A DNA stretch of 64,000 nucleotides. It comes from Paraburkholderia rhizosphaerae (GTDB taxonomy: Bacteria > Pseudomonadota > Gammaproteobacteria > Burkholderiales > Burkholderiaceae). The stretch covers positions 1-64,000 of the forward strand of contig NZ_SORE01000015.1 of NCBI RefSeq assembly GCF_004366595.1, read 5' to 3'. Position numbers and translations under genes: made by a program. Every line of letters begins with the position of its first letter. Position 1 is the stretch's first letter. The notes beneath the pieces are model-generated. The model was not told the DNA's origin and did not search any database. It was given only the letters and a program-made list of their open reading frames with translations. Shown one piece after another: positions 42,061 to 51,288 of this stretch.

Positions 42061-44415
42061 ATGACGGAAACCGTAGCACTCAAGATCGTCCAGCGCATTG
42101 CCACCGAACTGTCTGTCCAGACTCGCCAGGTGGCAGCGGCCGTGCAACTTCTCGATGAAGGTTCGACCGTTCCGTTCATCGCCCGATACCGGAAGGAAGT
42201 CACCGGCAATCTGGACGACACGCAATTGCGCAATCTCGAAGAACGGCTGTTGTATCTGCGCGAACTCGAAGACCGGCGCGCGGCGATCGTCGCCAGCATC
42301 GACGAGCAAGGCAAGCTCACCGACGAACTGCGCACGGCGATCGAAGCCGCCGACAGCAAACAGGTGCTCGAGGACCTTTATCTGCCTTACAAGCCGAAGC
42401 GCCGCACGCGCGCGCAGATCGCCCGCGAGGCCGGCCTCGAGCCGCTCGCGCACGCGCTACTCGCCGACCCGATGCTCGATCCGCAAACCGAAGCCGCGCC
42501 ATACGTGGACGCGGACAAGGGCGTCGCCGACGTGAAAGCGGCACTCGACGGCGCGCGCGACATCCTGTCCGAACAGTTCGGCGAAACCGCGGAGCTGCTC
42601 GGCAAGCTGCGCGACTACCTGTTCAACCAGGGCATCGTGTCGTCGTCGGTGATCGAGGGCAAGGAAGGCGAAGAAGGCGAGAAATTCCGCGACTACTATG
42701 ACTACGCGGAAACCATCAAGACCGTGCCGTCGCACCGTGCGCTCGCGCTGTTCCGCGGCCGCAATGCGGGCGTGCTGCTGGTGAAACTGGGGCTGGGCGA
42801 AGAGCTCGATGCGCTGGTGCCGCACCCGGGCGAAGCGATGATCGCGCGCCACTTCGGCATCGAAAATCAGGCGCGCCCAGCTGACAAATGGCTTGCCGAT
42901 GTCTGCCGCTGGTGCTGGCGCGTAAAAGTGCAGCCGCATATCGAAAACGAGTTGCTGACGAACCTGCGCGAACAGGCCGAACACGAAGCGATCCGCGTGT
43001 TCGCGCGCAATCTGAAAGACCTGCTGCTGGCGGCGCCGGCCGGCCCGAAGGCCGTCATCGGCCTGGACCCGGGACTGCGTACCGGCGTGAAAGTCGCGGT
43101 GGTCGATCGCACCGGCAAGGTGCTCGCCACCGATACGATCTATCCGCATGAGCCGCGTCGCGACTGGGACGGCTCGATCGCGAAGCTCGCACGCATCGCC
43201 GCCCAATGCCGGGCCGAGTTGATCAGCATCGGCAACGGCACCGCGTCGCGCGAGACGGACAAGCTCGCAAGCGAGCTGATCGCGCGCCATCCGGAGCTCA
43301 AGCTGCAGAAAATTGTGGTGTCAGAAGCGGGTGCGTCGGTTTATTCGGCATCCGAACTGGCTGCGAAGGAGTTTCCGGAGCTCGATGTATCGCTGCGCGG
43401 TGCGGTGTCGATCGCGCGGCGTCTGCAGGACCCGCTCGCCGAACTGGTCAAGATCGAGCCGAAGGCGATCGGTGTCGGCCAGTATCAGCACGACGTCAAC
43501 CAGCGAGAACTCGCACGCTCGCTCGATGCGGTCGTCGAAGACTGCGTGAACGCGGTCGGCGTCGATGCGAACACCGCGTCGGCGGCGCTGCTCGCGCGCG
43601 TGTCGGGTCTCAATGCGACGCTCGCGCGAAATATCGTCGACTACCGCGATGCAAACGGACCGTTCCCGTCGCGCGAGCATCTGCGCAAGGTGCCGCGTCT
43701 GGGCGACAAGACCTTCGAACAGGCAGCCGGTTTTCTACGGATCAACGGCGGCGAGAACCCGCTCGACCGTTCGTCGGTGCACCCGGAAGCGTATCCGCTC
43801 GTCGAGCGGATGCTCGCGAAGATCAGCAAGCAGGTCAATGACGTGCTCGGCAATCGCGATGCGCTATCGCGCCTCGTGCCGGCCGAGTTCGTCGACGAAC
43901 GCTTCGGCTTGCCGACCGTGCGCGACATTCTGTCGGAGCTCGAAAAGCCGGGACGTGACCCGCGTCCGGAATTCAAGACCGCGACGTTCCGCGAAGGCGT
44001 CGAGAAGATCTCGGATCTGTCGCCGGGCATGGTGCTCGAAGGCGTCGTGACGAACGTCGCGGCATTCGGCGCGTTTATCGACGTCGGCGTGCATCAGGAC
44101 GGCCTCGTGCACGTGTCCGCGATGTCGACGAAGTTCATCAAGGACCCGCATGAAGTCGTGAAGGCCGGTCAGATCGTCAAGGTGAAGGTGCTCGAAGTCG
44201 ACGTGAAGCGGCAGCGCATTTCACTGACAATGCGCCTCGACGATGACTTCGCCGGCGGTCAAGCGGCGGGTGCGCGCAGCGGCGGCGGCGCGCAGAACGA
44301 TCGTGGCGGCGCGGGAAGACCAGGTAGCGGCGGCGGACGTGGTCCGCAGCGCTCGCGTGACCCGGAACCGACTGGCGCGATGGCGGCCGCGTTTGCGAAG
44401 CTCAAGCAGCGCTGA
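42061..44415 (+). CDS. tex: RNA-binding transcription accessory protein Tex
   Basis: The 784-residue protein shows the full Tex order: N-terminal helical region (VPFIARYRKEVTGNLDDTQL), a YqgF/RuvC-like domain (AVIGLDPGLRTGVKVAVVD), helix-hairpin-helix elements (KVPRLGDKTFEQAAGFLRI), and a C-terminal S1 RNA-binding domain (LEGVVTNVAAFGAFIDVGVH). A Gly/Arg-rich tail (GGAGRPGSGGGRGPQR) of about 45 residues follows and may help bind nucleic acid. Tex binds RNA/ssDNA and influences transcription and virulence genes in several pathogens. It converges with kup and ends with a terminator. Confidence 0.95.
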   Translation: MTETVALKIVQRIATELSVQTRQVAAAVQLLDEGSTVPFIARYRKEVTGNLDDTQLRNLEERLLYLRELEDRRAAIVASIDEQGKLTDELRTAIEAADSKQVLEDLYLPYKPKRRTRAQIAREAGLEPLAHALLADPMLDPQTEAAPYVDADKGVADVKAALDGARDILSEQFGETAELLGKLRDYLFNQGIVSSSVIEGKEGEEGEKFRDYYDYAETIKTVPSHRALALFRGRNAGVLLVKLGLGEELDALVPHPGEAMIARHFGIENQARPADKWLADVCRWCWRVKVQPHIENELLTNLREQAEHEAIRVFARNLKDLLLAAPAGPKAVIGLDPGLRTGVKVAVVDRTGKVLATDTIYPHEPRRDWDGSIAKLARIAAQCRAELISIGNGTASRETDKLASELIARHPELKLQKIVVSEAGASVYSASELAAKEFPELDVSLRGAVSIARRLQDPLAELVKIEPKAIGVGQYQHDVNQRELARSLDAVVEDCVNAVGVDANTASAALLARVSGLNATLARNIVDYRDANGPFPSREHLRKVPRLGDKTFEQAAGFLRINGGENPLDRSSVHPEAYPLVERMLAKISKQVNDVLGNRDALSRLVPAEFVDERFGLPTVRDILSELEKPGRDPRPEFKTATFREGVEKISDLSPGMVLEGVVTNVAAFGAFIDVGVHQDGLVHVSAMSTKFIKDPHEVVKAGQIVKVKVLEVDVKRQRISLTMRLDDDFAGGQAAGARSGGGAQNDRGGAGRPGSGGGRGPQRSRDPEPTGAMAAAFAKLKQR

Positions 44416-44516
44416 GCGCGGCGGCTGAGGAAACGCGCGGCGTCGCCGCGTGCGTTTCCTGACTTGAGACTCGAGACCTTGGACTTGAGGCTCACGCGCT
44501 CGCGTCCCGGCCAATC

Positions 44517-44554
44517 AAAAAGCCCATGCACATCACATCGTGCATGGGCTTTTG
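44517..44554 (+). terminator. Terminator between tex and kup
   Basis: AAAAGCCCATGCA (44517-44529) pairs with TGCATGGGCTTTT, followed by GCG; the loop is about 11 bases. A-rich and T-rich flanks make it usable from both sides of the convergent pair. Confidence 0.82.
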
Positions 44555-44598
44555 CGTTGCAGTGGCGCCTCTTTCGCGGGGGCGTCACCGCGCGCGCG

Positions 44599-46485
44599 TC
44601 AAATCTCGATCTTCGTCCCCAGCTCGACCACCCGATTCGCCGGAATACTAAAGAAATCGGTCGGCTTCGCGGCATTCTGATGCATCCATGCGAATACGCG
44701 CTCGCGCCACACCGACATCCCCGGTAACTGCGTCGGCACCACCGTTTCGCGCGCGAGGAAAAACGACGTGTCCATCAGCTCGAACGTCATCTCATGCGTG
44801 CGTCCGACCTCTTCCAGCACCGCTTTCACATCAGGCGTTTCGTTAAAGCCGTACACAGCTTTCACGAGGAAAAGCCCGCCGCCGACATCCTTGACCGTCA
44901 ACCGGTCGGCATCTTCGACATACGGAATATCGCGCGTGACGAATGTCAGAAAGATCGTCCGCTCATGCAACACCTTGTTGTGCTTCAGGTTATGCAGCAG
45001 GCTCACCGGCACCAGCGTCGAACTGCCGGTCAGGTAGATTGCGGTGCCCGACACGCGATGCGGAGGATGCGCGAGCAGACCCTGCACGAACGGCATCAGC
45101 GGAATACCGTCGGCGGCCGTGCGTTCCTTGACGATCATGCGGCCTTTAAACCACGTCATCAGCAGGAAGAACAACAGCGCGCCAATGCCGAGCGGCAGCC
45201 AACCGCCATCGGCGACTTTTAGCAGGTTCGCGCCGAAGAAGCCGAGGTCGACCAGCAACAAGCCGCTGATGATCAACGCAACCACCAGCTTGTTCCAGTT
45301 CCATACCTTGACCATCACGACGCTCGCCAGCACGGTGGTGATCACCATCGTCGCCGTCACCGCGATGCCATATGCGGCCGCAAGATTGTCCGAACTCTTG
45401 AAGCCGATCACGATGCACAGGATGATGAACAGCAGCATCCAGTTGACGACCGGCACGTAGATCTGTCCGATCGCGAGTTCCGATGTATGCAGGATCTTCA
45501 TGCGCGGTACATAACCGAGCTGAATCGCCTGGCTCGTTAGCGAATACGCGCCCGAGATCACCGCCTGCGACGCAATCACGGTGGCCACCGTTGCCAGCAC
45601 AACGAGCGGCAGCAACGCCCAATCGGGCGCGAGCAGATAGAACGGGTTTTCGATCGCTTTCGGGTTGCGCATCAGCAACGCGCCCTGCCCAAAGTAGTTC
45701 AGCACCAGCGACGGCATCACCAGCACATACCACGCAACGCGGATCGGCTTCGCACCGAAGTGGCCCATGTCCGCATAGAGCGCTTCGGCGCCGGTCAGCA
45801 CCAGCACCACCGAGCCGAGCACGACGTAAGCCTGCAGCAGATGCGCAGACATGAATGAAACCGCGTAGTAAGGATTGAGCGCGGCGATCACTTCAGGCGA
45901 CTGCACAATGTGCGACAGCCCAAGCACCGCAAGCGTGACGAACCACACCACCATGATCGGCCCGAACAGACGCCCCACCGCTGCCGTGCCGTGCCGCTGG
46001 ATCCAGAACAGCAGCAGCAGGATCACCATCGTCAGCGGCAGCACCAGATGCGAGAGCTTCGGCGCCGCGATCTCGAGACCTTCAACCGCCGACATCACTG
46101 AAATGGCCGGCGTAATCACGGCGTCGCCGTAGAACATGCACGCGCCGAAGATGCCGAGCATCGTAAGCAGACCTGCCGCTTTGGTGCGTCGATCGAACGA
46201 ACGCAAGGCCAGCGCCATCAATGCAAGCACGCCGCCTTCGCCGTTATTCGATGCGCGCATCACGAACAGCACGTATTTGACGCTCACCACGATGACGATC
46301 GCCCAGAACAGCAGCGAAATCACACCGAGTATCGAATCTTGAGTCAACGGAATGCCATGCGATGGGCTGAACGCTTCTTTCAGCGAATAAAGCGGGCTCG
46401 TGCCGATGTCGCCGAAGACGACCCCGATCGCAGCGACCGCGAGCGCGGGCAAGGGCTGCTTGGGCGCGTGATGATTGTCTGTCAT
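44599..46485 (-). CDS. kup: Low-affinity potassium transporter Kup
   Basis: From ATG 46485 the protein has 628 residues, as for E. coli Kup. The hallmark VFGDIGTSPLYSLKEAF lies in the first membrane segment, and about 12 hydrophobic segments follow through residue 430. A C-terminal cytoplasmic domain of about 180 residues completes it. It imports potassium with protons across the inner membrane. An upstream in-frame start at 46635 would add 50 residues unlike Kup. Confidence 0.95.
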   Translation of the reverse strand: MTDNHHAPKQPLPALAVAAIGVVFGDIGTSPLYSLKEAFSPSHGIPLTQDSILGVISLLFWAIVIVVSVKYVLFVMRASNNGEGGVLALMALALRSFDRRTKAAGLLTMLGIFGACMFYGDAVITPAISVMSAVEGLEIAAPKLSHLVLPLTMVILLLLFWIQRHGTAAVGRLFGPIMVVWFVTLAVLGLSHIVQSPEVIAALNPYYAVSFMSAHLLQAYVVLGSVVLVLTGAEALYADMGHFGAKPIRVAWYVLVMPSLVLNYFGQGALLMRNPKAIENPFYLLAPDWALLPLVVLATVATVIASQAVISGAYSLTSQAIQLGYVPRMKILHTSELAIGQIYVPVVNWMLLFIILCIVIGFKSSDNLAAAYGIAVTATMVITTVLASVVMVKVWNWNKLVVALIISGLLLVDLGFFGANLLKVADGGWLPLGIGALLFFLLMTWFKGRMIVKERTAADGIPLMPFVQGLLAHPPHRVSGTAIYLTGSSTLVPVSLLHNLKHNKVLHERTIFLTFVTRDIPYVEDADRLTVKDVGGGLFLVKAVYGFNETPDVKAVLEEVGRTHEMTFELMDTSFFLARETVVPTQLPGMSVWRERVFAWMHQNAAKPTDFFSIPANRVVELGTKIEI

Positions 46486-46844
46486 AAGCGCGAAGAGAAT
46501 CCGTTCCTCAGCGGCAAAAATGAGCGGTATTCTAAACTGCGGCTGGAGGCCAGCCGTCTGGCATGTTGTGCAAACGCCACGTGAGTGCTGGAACGTCCGA
46601 AGTGTAGCATCGCACCCTGCACACGTCTGCGGCAATCATCCCGTTTCAGAATGTGCGGATCGTGCGTTCACCTATGAACGCCGTTCGACATCGTACTGGC
46701 GAGGGCTTGCAGTGTTTGTACGTTATTCGCGTATGCAAAAAAAACGGAGCCGGCCAGGCTCCGTTTTTTGTCACGCGACGTTCTCGAACAATCCTGTTGC
46801 GCACGTTCGCCGTCAACCGTCACGCGCGGTTCGTCACGTATTCG
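46486..46844. other. Intergenic stretch upstream of kup
   Basis: About 360 bases separating kup from the phosphoribosyltransferase gene, both on the minus strand. Apart from the terminator at 46737-46770 no feature is supported; kup must have its promoter in the left part. Confidence 0.45.
46737..46770. terminator. Terminator at the end of the purA-side operon
   Basis: AAAAAAAACGGAGCC pairs with GGCTCCGTTTTTT around a short loop, with T-runs on both strands. It lies about 75 bases beyond the stop of the minus-strand phosphoribosyltransferase gene. Confidence 0.85.
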
Positions 46845-47420
46845 TCACGCGTCGTGCGGCGTGCCGCGCTTGATCCATGCGCCGAGGTTATGCGGACGCA
46901 CCGTGTCCCATTCTTCGAACGGCTGATGAATCCACGGGTTGGTCGGCAAATGCTGCACATAGTAGTCCGGCTTGACCTTCGAGCACGCCTTGTACCACAG
47001 CACCGCTGAGCGAACGGATGTAATTGCCGGATAGCGGTCCTTCAGATGCTGCTGCACACGCGCGAGCGTCACGCCTGAATCGACGAGGTCGTCGACCAGC
47101 AGCACATTGCCCGACAGTTCGCCGCGCGTCATCGTGATGTATTGCGCAATATCGAGCTCGCCTTGCTGCGTGCCAGCCGCTTCGCGATACGAACTCGTCG
47201 CGAGTATGGCCAGCGGCAGATCGTAGATGCGCGACATCTGATCGCCGACCCGCAGGCCGCCGCGCGCAAGGCACAGGATCTTGTCGAATTTCCAGCCGGA
47301 CTCGTGGACCGCTAGCGCCAGCAGTTCGATCAGCCGGTGGTACTCGTCCCAGCCGACCCAAAGGTTCTTCTCGTCGTTGCGCGGGTCTTTCATCGCGATC
47401 ACCGGACCACCGTCGATCAT
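46845..47420 (-). CDS. Purine-type phosphoribosyltransferase
   Basis: The 191-residue protein shows the PRPP-binding motif VLLVDDLVDSGVTL and an N-terminal block KILCLARGGLRVGDQMSRIY, typical of hypoxanthine/xanthine-guanine phosphoribosyltransferases of the Gpt type. It probably salvages purine bases to nucleotides. ATG 47420 is preceded by AAGGTG formed by the last codons of purA, with a 3-base gap between genes, so translation is coupled. An alternative start, ATG 47393 (MKDPRNDEKNLWVGW), is where many homologues seem to begin. Pairing with purA supports a purine salvage role; base specificity is unknown. Confidence 0.9.
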   Translation of the reverse strand: MIDGGPVIAMKDPRNDEKNLWVGWDEYHRLIELLALAVHESGWKFDKILCLARGGLRVGDQMSRIYDLPLAILATSSYREAAGTQQGELDIAQYITMTRGELSGNVLLVDDLVDSGVTLARVQQHLKDRYPAITSVRSAVLWYKACSKVKPDYYVQHLPTNPWIHQPFEEWDTVRPHNLGAWIKRGTPHDA

Positions 47421-47423
47421 CGA

Positions 47424-48770
47424 TTACACCTTGAACGGGTGGCGCAGCAGGATCGTCTCGTCGCGATCCGGACCGGTCGACACCATGTCGATCGGCACGC
47501 CCGCGACTTCCTGAACGCGCGTCAGGTAAGCACGCGCGTTCTCCGGCAGCTTGTCCCACTCACTGATGCCGATCGTGCTTTCTTTCCAGCCGGCGAAGGT
47601 TTCGTAGACCGGCTCACAGCGCGAGACTTCGGATGCACCGCGCGGCAGGATGTCGGTTGCCTTGCCGTCGATCTTGTAGCCGATACACAGGTTCACTTCG
47701 TCGAGGCCGTCGAGCACGTCCAGCTTCGTGATGCACAGGCCCGACACACCGTTGATCTGGATCGAGCGGCGCAGCGCGGCCGCGTCGAGCCAGCCGGTGC
47801 GGCGCGGCCGGCCGGTGACCGAGCCGAATTCCTTGCCAACCGTGGCAAGCGTCAGGCCGATCGGCGCCTGGCGCGCGGCATTCTCCGCGTCATACAGTTC
47901 GCTCGGGAACGGGCCCGAACCGACGCGCGTGCAATATGCCTTCGTGATGCCGAGGATGTAGTTCAGCTTTTGCGGACCGACGCCCGCGCCCGCCGATGCC
48001 GCGCCCGCGACGCAGTTGCTCGACGTGACAAACGGATAGGTGCCGTGGTCGATATCGAGCAGCGTGCCTTGCGCGCCTTCGAACAGCAGGTTGTTGCCCG
48101 CATGGTTTTCGTCATAGAGACGGCGCGACACATCGGTGATCATCGGCTTCAGGCGATCCGCGTAGCCGAGCATCATGTCGAGCGTTTGCTGGTAGTCGAC
48201 CGCGGCGGCGCCCAGATATTGCGTGAGCACGAAGTTATGGAAGTCGAGATTCGCGCGCAGACGCTCCGCGAATGCTTGAGGCTCGAACAGGTCCTGCACG
48301 CGCAGACCGCGGCGCGCGACCTTGTCTTCATACGCGGGACCGATGCCGCGACCCGTTGTGCCGATCTTGCCGGCACCGCTCTTCGCTTCGCGCGCCTGGT
48401 CGATCGCGACGTGATACGGAAGAATGAGCGTGGTGGCTTCGGAGATAAACAGACGTTTCTGCACGTCGATGCCGGCGGCTTCGAGCTCTTCGATTTCCTT
48501 GAAGAGCGCCTCCGGCGACAACACGACGCCATTGCCGATGTAACACGCGACCTGCGGCCGCATGATGCCCGATGGAATGAGGCGCAAGATGGTTTTCTTG
48601 CCGCCGATGATGAGCGTATGGCCGGCATTATGACCGCCCTGGAAACGGACGACGCCTTGCGCGTGATCCGTCAGCCAGTCGACGATCTTGCCCTTGCCCT
48701 CGTCACCCCACTGGGTCCCAACCACGACGACATTGCGCCCGGGGTTCACATTCACTGCACTGGCAGACAT
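47424..48770 (-). CDS. purA: Adenylosuccinate synthetase
   Basis: The 448-residue GTP-dependent enzyme joins IMP and aspartate in AMP synthesis. VVVVGTQWGDEGKGKIVDWL is the P-loop-like family signature, with the catalytic Asp, and GGHNAGHTL carries the catalytic His. GPAYEDKVARRGLR and LPENARAYLTRVQE are further family blocks. It lies 102 bases after hisZ, with a long A/T-rich leader, and is directly followed by the phosphoribosyltransferase gene. Confidence 0.97.
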   Translation of the reverse strand: MSASAVNVNPGRNVVVVGTQWGDEGKGKIVDWLTDHAQGVVRFQGGHNAGHTLIIGGKKTILRLIPSGIMRPQVACYIGNGVVLSPEALFKEIEELEAAGIDVQKRLFISEATTLILPYHVAIDQAREAKSGAGKIGTTGRGIGPAYEDKVARRGLRVQDLFEPQAFAERLRANLDFHNFVLTQYLGAAAVDYQQTLDMMLGYADRLKPMITDVSRRLYDENHAGNNLLFEGAQGTLLDIDHGTYPFVTSSNCVAGAASAGAGVGPQKLNYILGITKAYCTRVGSGPFPSELYDAENAARQAPIGLTLATVGKEFGSVTGRPRRTGWLDAAALRRSIQINGVSGLCITKLDVLDGLDEVNLCIGYKIDGKATDILPRGASEVSRCEPVYETFAGWKESTIGISEWDKLPENARAYLTRVQEVAGVPIDMVSTGPDRDETILLRHPFKV

Positions 48771-48872
48771 GTTGTTTCTTGAGCTGGTTAAAAACGTATT
48801 CTACCTGGGTTCACGCGCAGGTTCCGCATTTTTGTCGCAAATTTTCCTTTGCGCTCAATGGCATGGGCCGTT

Positions 48873-50021
48873 TTAACGCGTCCGCACCACCCATGCGCCG
48901 CCGTCTTCGACGAGCACGCGGTCGAACGCGAACTCGTCAAGCCCGTGGTCGTGCCCCGGCAGCGCCTGGATCACCACTTCGCCCGCATCGCGCAGCGCCG
49001 CGACGCTCGCGCGCAACGCATCGTCGTGCTGCCACGGCGCGAGAATCGCGCTGCTGCGCGCCTCGATCGGCGAAATGCGCGCGACTTCGCGCAGGTCCAG
49101 CGAAAAACCGGTGGCCGCGCGCGCGCGGCCATACGCCTGGCCGACGTGGTCGTAACGGCCGCCGCGCGCGACCGCGTTCGGCACGCCGTCGACATACGCG
49201 GAGAACATCACACCGCTGTGGTACGCATAGCCGCGCAAATCGGCCAGATCGATCATCACTTCGGCGCCTTCTACTTGCGCGGCGAGGAAAGTTAGATCGT
49301 CGAGCGCGCGCGCGATTTCCGGCGCATTCGGCAGACGCGCGCGGGCTTCATCGAGCACGCTCGCGTGGCCGTATAGCGCCGGCAGCGCGCGCAGCGCGTC
49401 GCGAACGACCGGCTTCAGGTCCGCGGTGAGTTCGACGAGGCGCGGCACATCCTTGCCCGCGAGCGCGTCATAGAGCGCTTCGCCAAGCGTCGCCGCGGCC
49501 GGCTCCATGTCGATCAGCGCCGCGAGCACGCCCGCATGGCACAGGTCCAGACGCACCTTCGCGAGACCGGCGAGGCGCAGTGCATCGAGCATCAGTTGCT
49601 GAATCTCGAGGTCCGCTTCAAGCCCCGCATGGCCGTAGATTTCCGCACCAATCTGGATTTGCTCGCGCGTCGCATGCAGGCCGCGCGGTCGCGTGTGCAG
49701 CACGACGCCCGCATAGCACAGGCGCGTCACACCCTGACGGTTCAGCAGGTGCGCGTCGATACGCGCGACCTGCGGCGTAATGTCCGCGCGCAACCCGAGC
49801 GTGCGGCCCGAGAGTTGATCGACGAGCTTGAAGGTGCGCAGATTCAGATCGCTGCCGCCGCTCGTCAGCAACGACTCGATATATTCGAGCATCGGCGGCA
49901 TCACCATCTCGTATCCGTACGCGCGGAAGCGGTCCAGCAAGCGGCGGCGCAACTCTTCGATCTTGCGCGCCTCCGACGGCAGTACGTCGGCAATATTCTC
50001 GGGAAGTAACCAGGTCGACAT
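48873..50021 (-). CDS. hisZ: ATP phosphoribosyltransferase regulatory subunit HisZ
   Basis: The 382-residue protein is a class II aminoacyl-tRNA synthetase-like fold related to HisRS. STWLLPENIADVLPSEARKI and FRAYGYEMVMPPMLEYIESL open it, and GLRADITPQVARIDAHLL corresponds to motif 2. The C-terminal anticodon-binding domain of HisRS is absent, as usual for HisZ, which instead binds the short-form HisG and makes it feedback-sensitive to histidine. True hisS is 8 kb away in the same block. Confidence 0.94.
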   Translation of the reverse strand: MSTWLLPENIADVLPSEARKIEELRRRLLDRFRAYGYEMVMPPMLEYIESLLTSGGSDLNLRTFKLVDQLSGRTLGLRADITPQVARIDAHLLNRQGVTRLCYAGVVLHTRPRGLHATREQIQIGAEIYGHAGLEADLEIQQLMLDALRLAGLAKVRLDLCHAGVLAALIDMEPAAATLGEALYDALAGKDVPRLVELTADLKPVVRDALRALPALYGHASVLDEARARLPNAPEIARALDDLTFLAAQVEGAEVMIDLADLRGYAYHSGVMFSAYVDGVPNAVARGGRYDHVGQAYGRARAATGFSLDLREVARISPIEARSSAILAPWQHDDALRASVAALRDAGEVVIQALPGHDHGLDEFAFDRVLVEDGGAWVVRTR

Positions 50022-50131
50022 CGATAAGGTCCTGCGGGGTTAGGCGTGGCGCGCCGCGCGCACCGGCAAATGAGATGAGGATAAGAACGTGCGGCGCCGC
50101 GCGGTGCGAACGCAGGCGCGCCGCGTGCGCG

Positions 50132-50323
50132 TCAGGTCGCGATCAGCAGCAGCACGAGTCCAAGCGCCATCACAATCAGCCCGCCGATCCGGATATGGTG
50201 TGGCGGGCGCTCCGCTATTTTACGAAACGTGTCCCGCCACGCGACCGGAAACACAAAGGGGAACATCCCCTCGATGATCAGCATCAGGGCGATCGCGAGC
50301 AATAACGATCCGGCTATGTCCAT
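50132..50323 (-). CDS. DUF2065 two-helix membrane protein
   Basis: The 63-residue protein has two hydrophobic helices (SLLLAIALMLIIEGMFPFVF and IGGLIVMALGLVLLLIA) with a charged loop containing WRDTFRK. It matches DUF2065, a family almost always found just after hflC. Function is unknown; context suggests a role with HflKC in the inner membrane. It lies 42 bases from hflC. Confidence 0.9.
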   Translation of the reverse strand: MDIAGSLLLAIALMLIIEGMFPFVFPVAWRDTFRKIAERPPHHIRIGGLIVMALGLVLLLIAT

Positions 50324-50365
50324 TCGAATGAGCCCGCCGCGATCCGGTTGCCGCGGCGTTTCCGT

Positions 50366-51277
50366 TTATTGATGTCTGTTGCGCGCCGTCGCGGCATCGT
50401 TCGGTGTCGTCTCCCCGCCGTTCGGGCCGCGCATGAAGCGGAAGAAGTCGCTGCTCGAATCGACCACCACGACGTCGGTCGGCTTGAAGCTGGCGCGGTA
50501 CGCGAGCATGCTTTGGTAGAAGCGGTAGAACTGCGGGTCGCGGCCGAATGCGTCGGCGGCGATCGACGCAGCCTTGCCGTCGCCCTCACCTTTGATGGTC
50601 TGCGCCTGCTTGTAGGCGTCCGCGAGCACCGCCTGCTGCTGCTGCGCGGCATTGTCCCTGATCTTGTCCGCTTCCGCGGCGCCCTGCGCGCGTTCGTCGT
50701 TGGCGATCTGCTCGCGTGCGGCGATCATCCGCTTGAAAACGGCATCGGACATTGACGCGGGGAAATCGACGCGCGTCATCTGCACATCGATCACTTCGAC
50801 GCCAAGCGAAGCCGCGGCCTTTTCCATGCCCGCGCGTGTGTTGTCGCCGACCGCCTGCAAGTCGGCGAGCAGTTCGGGCACCGTGGACTTTGCGAACGCA
50901 TCGGTCAGCGCGCCGCGCGAGATCAGCGCGAGCCGATCCGGCAGACTCTGCACGTCGCCTTTCGTCTCGGTGACAAACTTCACTGGGTCTGTTACGCGGA
51001 AGCGAATGACCGGGTTGACCAGCAAATCGGTCTTGTCGGCCGCGGAATAGTGATCTTCATCAGGCGTGTCAAGCGTCTGAATGCGCGTATCGACGAAGGT
51101 GACGGTTTGCAGCGGCGGCGGCAGCTTGAAGTGCAGGCCGGGGCCGACCAGCGTCGGTTCGCCGTCGCCGCGCGCGGACAGCACCGCCATATGCCGCTGA
51201 TCGACCGTGAACACCATCGACGACGCAACGAACAGCACGATCACGATGGCCACAACGAGCGCAATGATTCGGTTCAT
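50366..51277 (-). CDS. hflC: HflC, SPFH-family regulator of FtsH
   Basis: The 303-residue protein has one N-terminal membrane helix (IIALVVAIVIVLFVASSMVF) followed by an SPFH/band 7 domain (VDQRHMAVLSARGDGEPTL) and a long Ala/Glu/Gln helix (RAQGAAEADKIRDNAAQQQQ). With HflK it forms a ring in the inner membrane that controls FtsH proteolysis. The gene lies 11 bases after hflK. Confidence 0.95.
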   Translation of the reverse strand: MNRIIALVVAIVIVLFVASSMVFTVDQRHMAVLSARGDGEPTLVGPGLHFKLPPPLQTVTFVDTRIQTLDTPDEDHYSAADKTDLLVNPVIRFRVTDPVKFVTETKGDVQSLPDRLALISRGALTDAFAKSTVPELLADLQAVGDNTRAGMEKAAASLGVEVIDVQMTRVDFPASMSDAVFKRMIAAREQIANDERAQGAAEADKIRDNAAQQQQAVLADAYKQAQTIKGEGDGKAASIAADAFGRDPQFYRFYQSMLAYRASFKPTDVVVVDSSSDFFRFMRGPNGGETTPNDAATARNRHQ

Positions 51278-51288
51278 GGTCGCGCTCC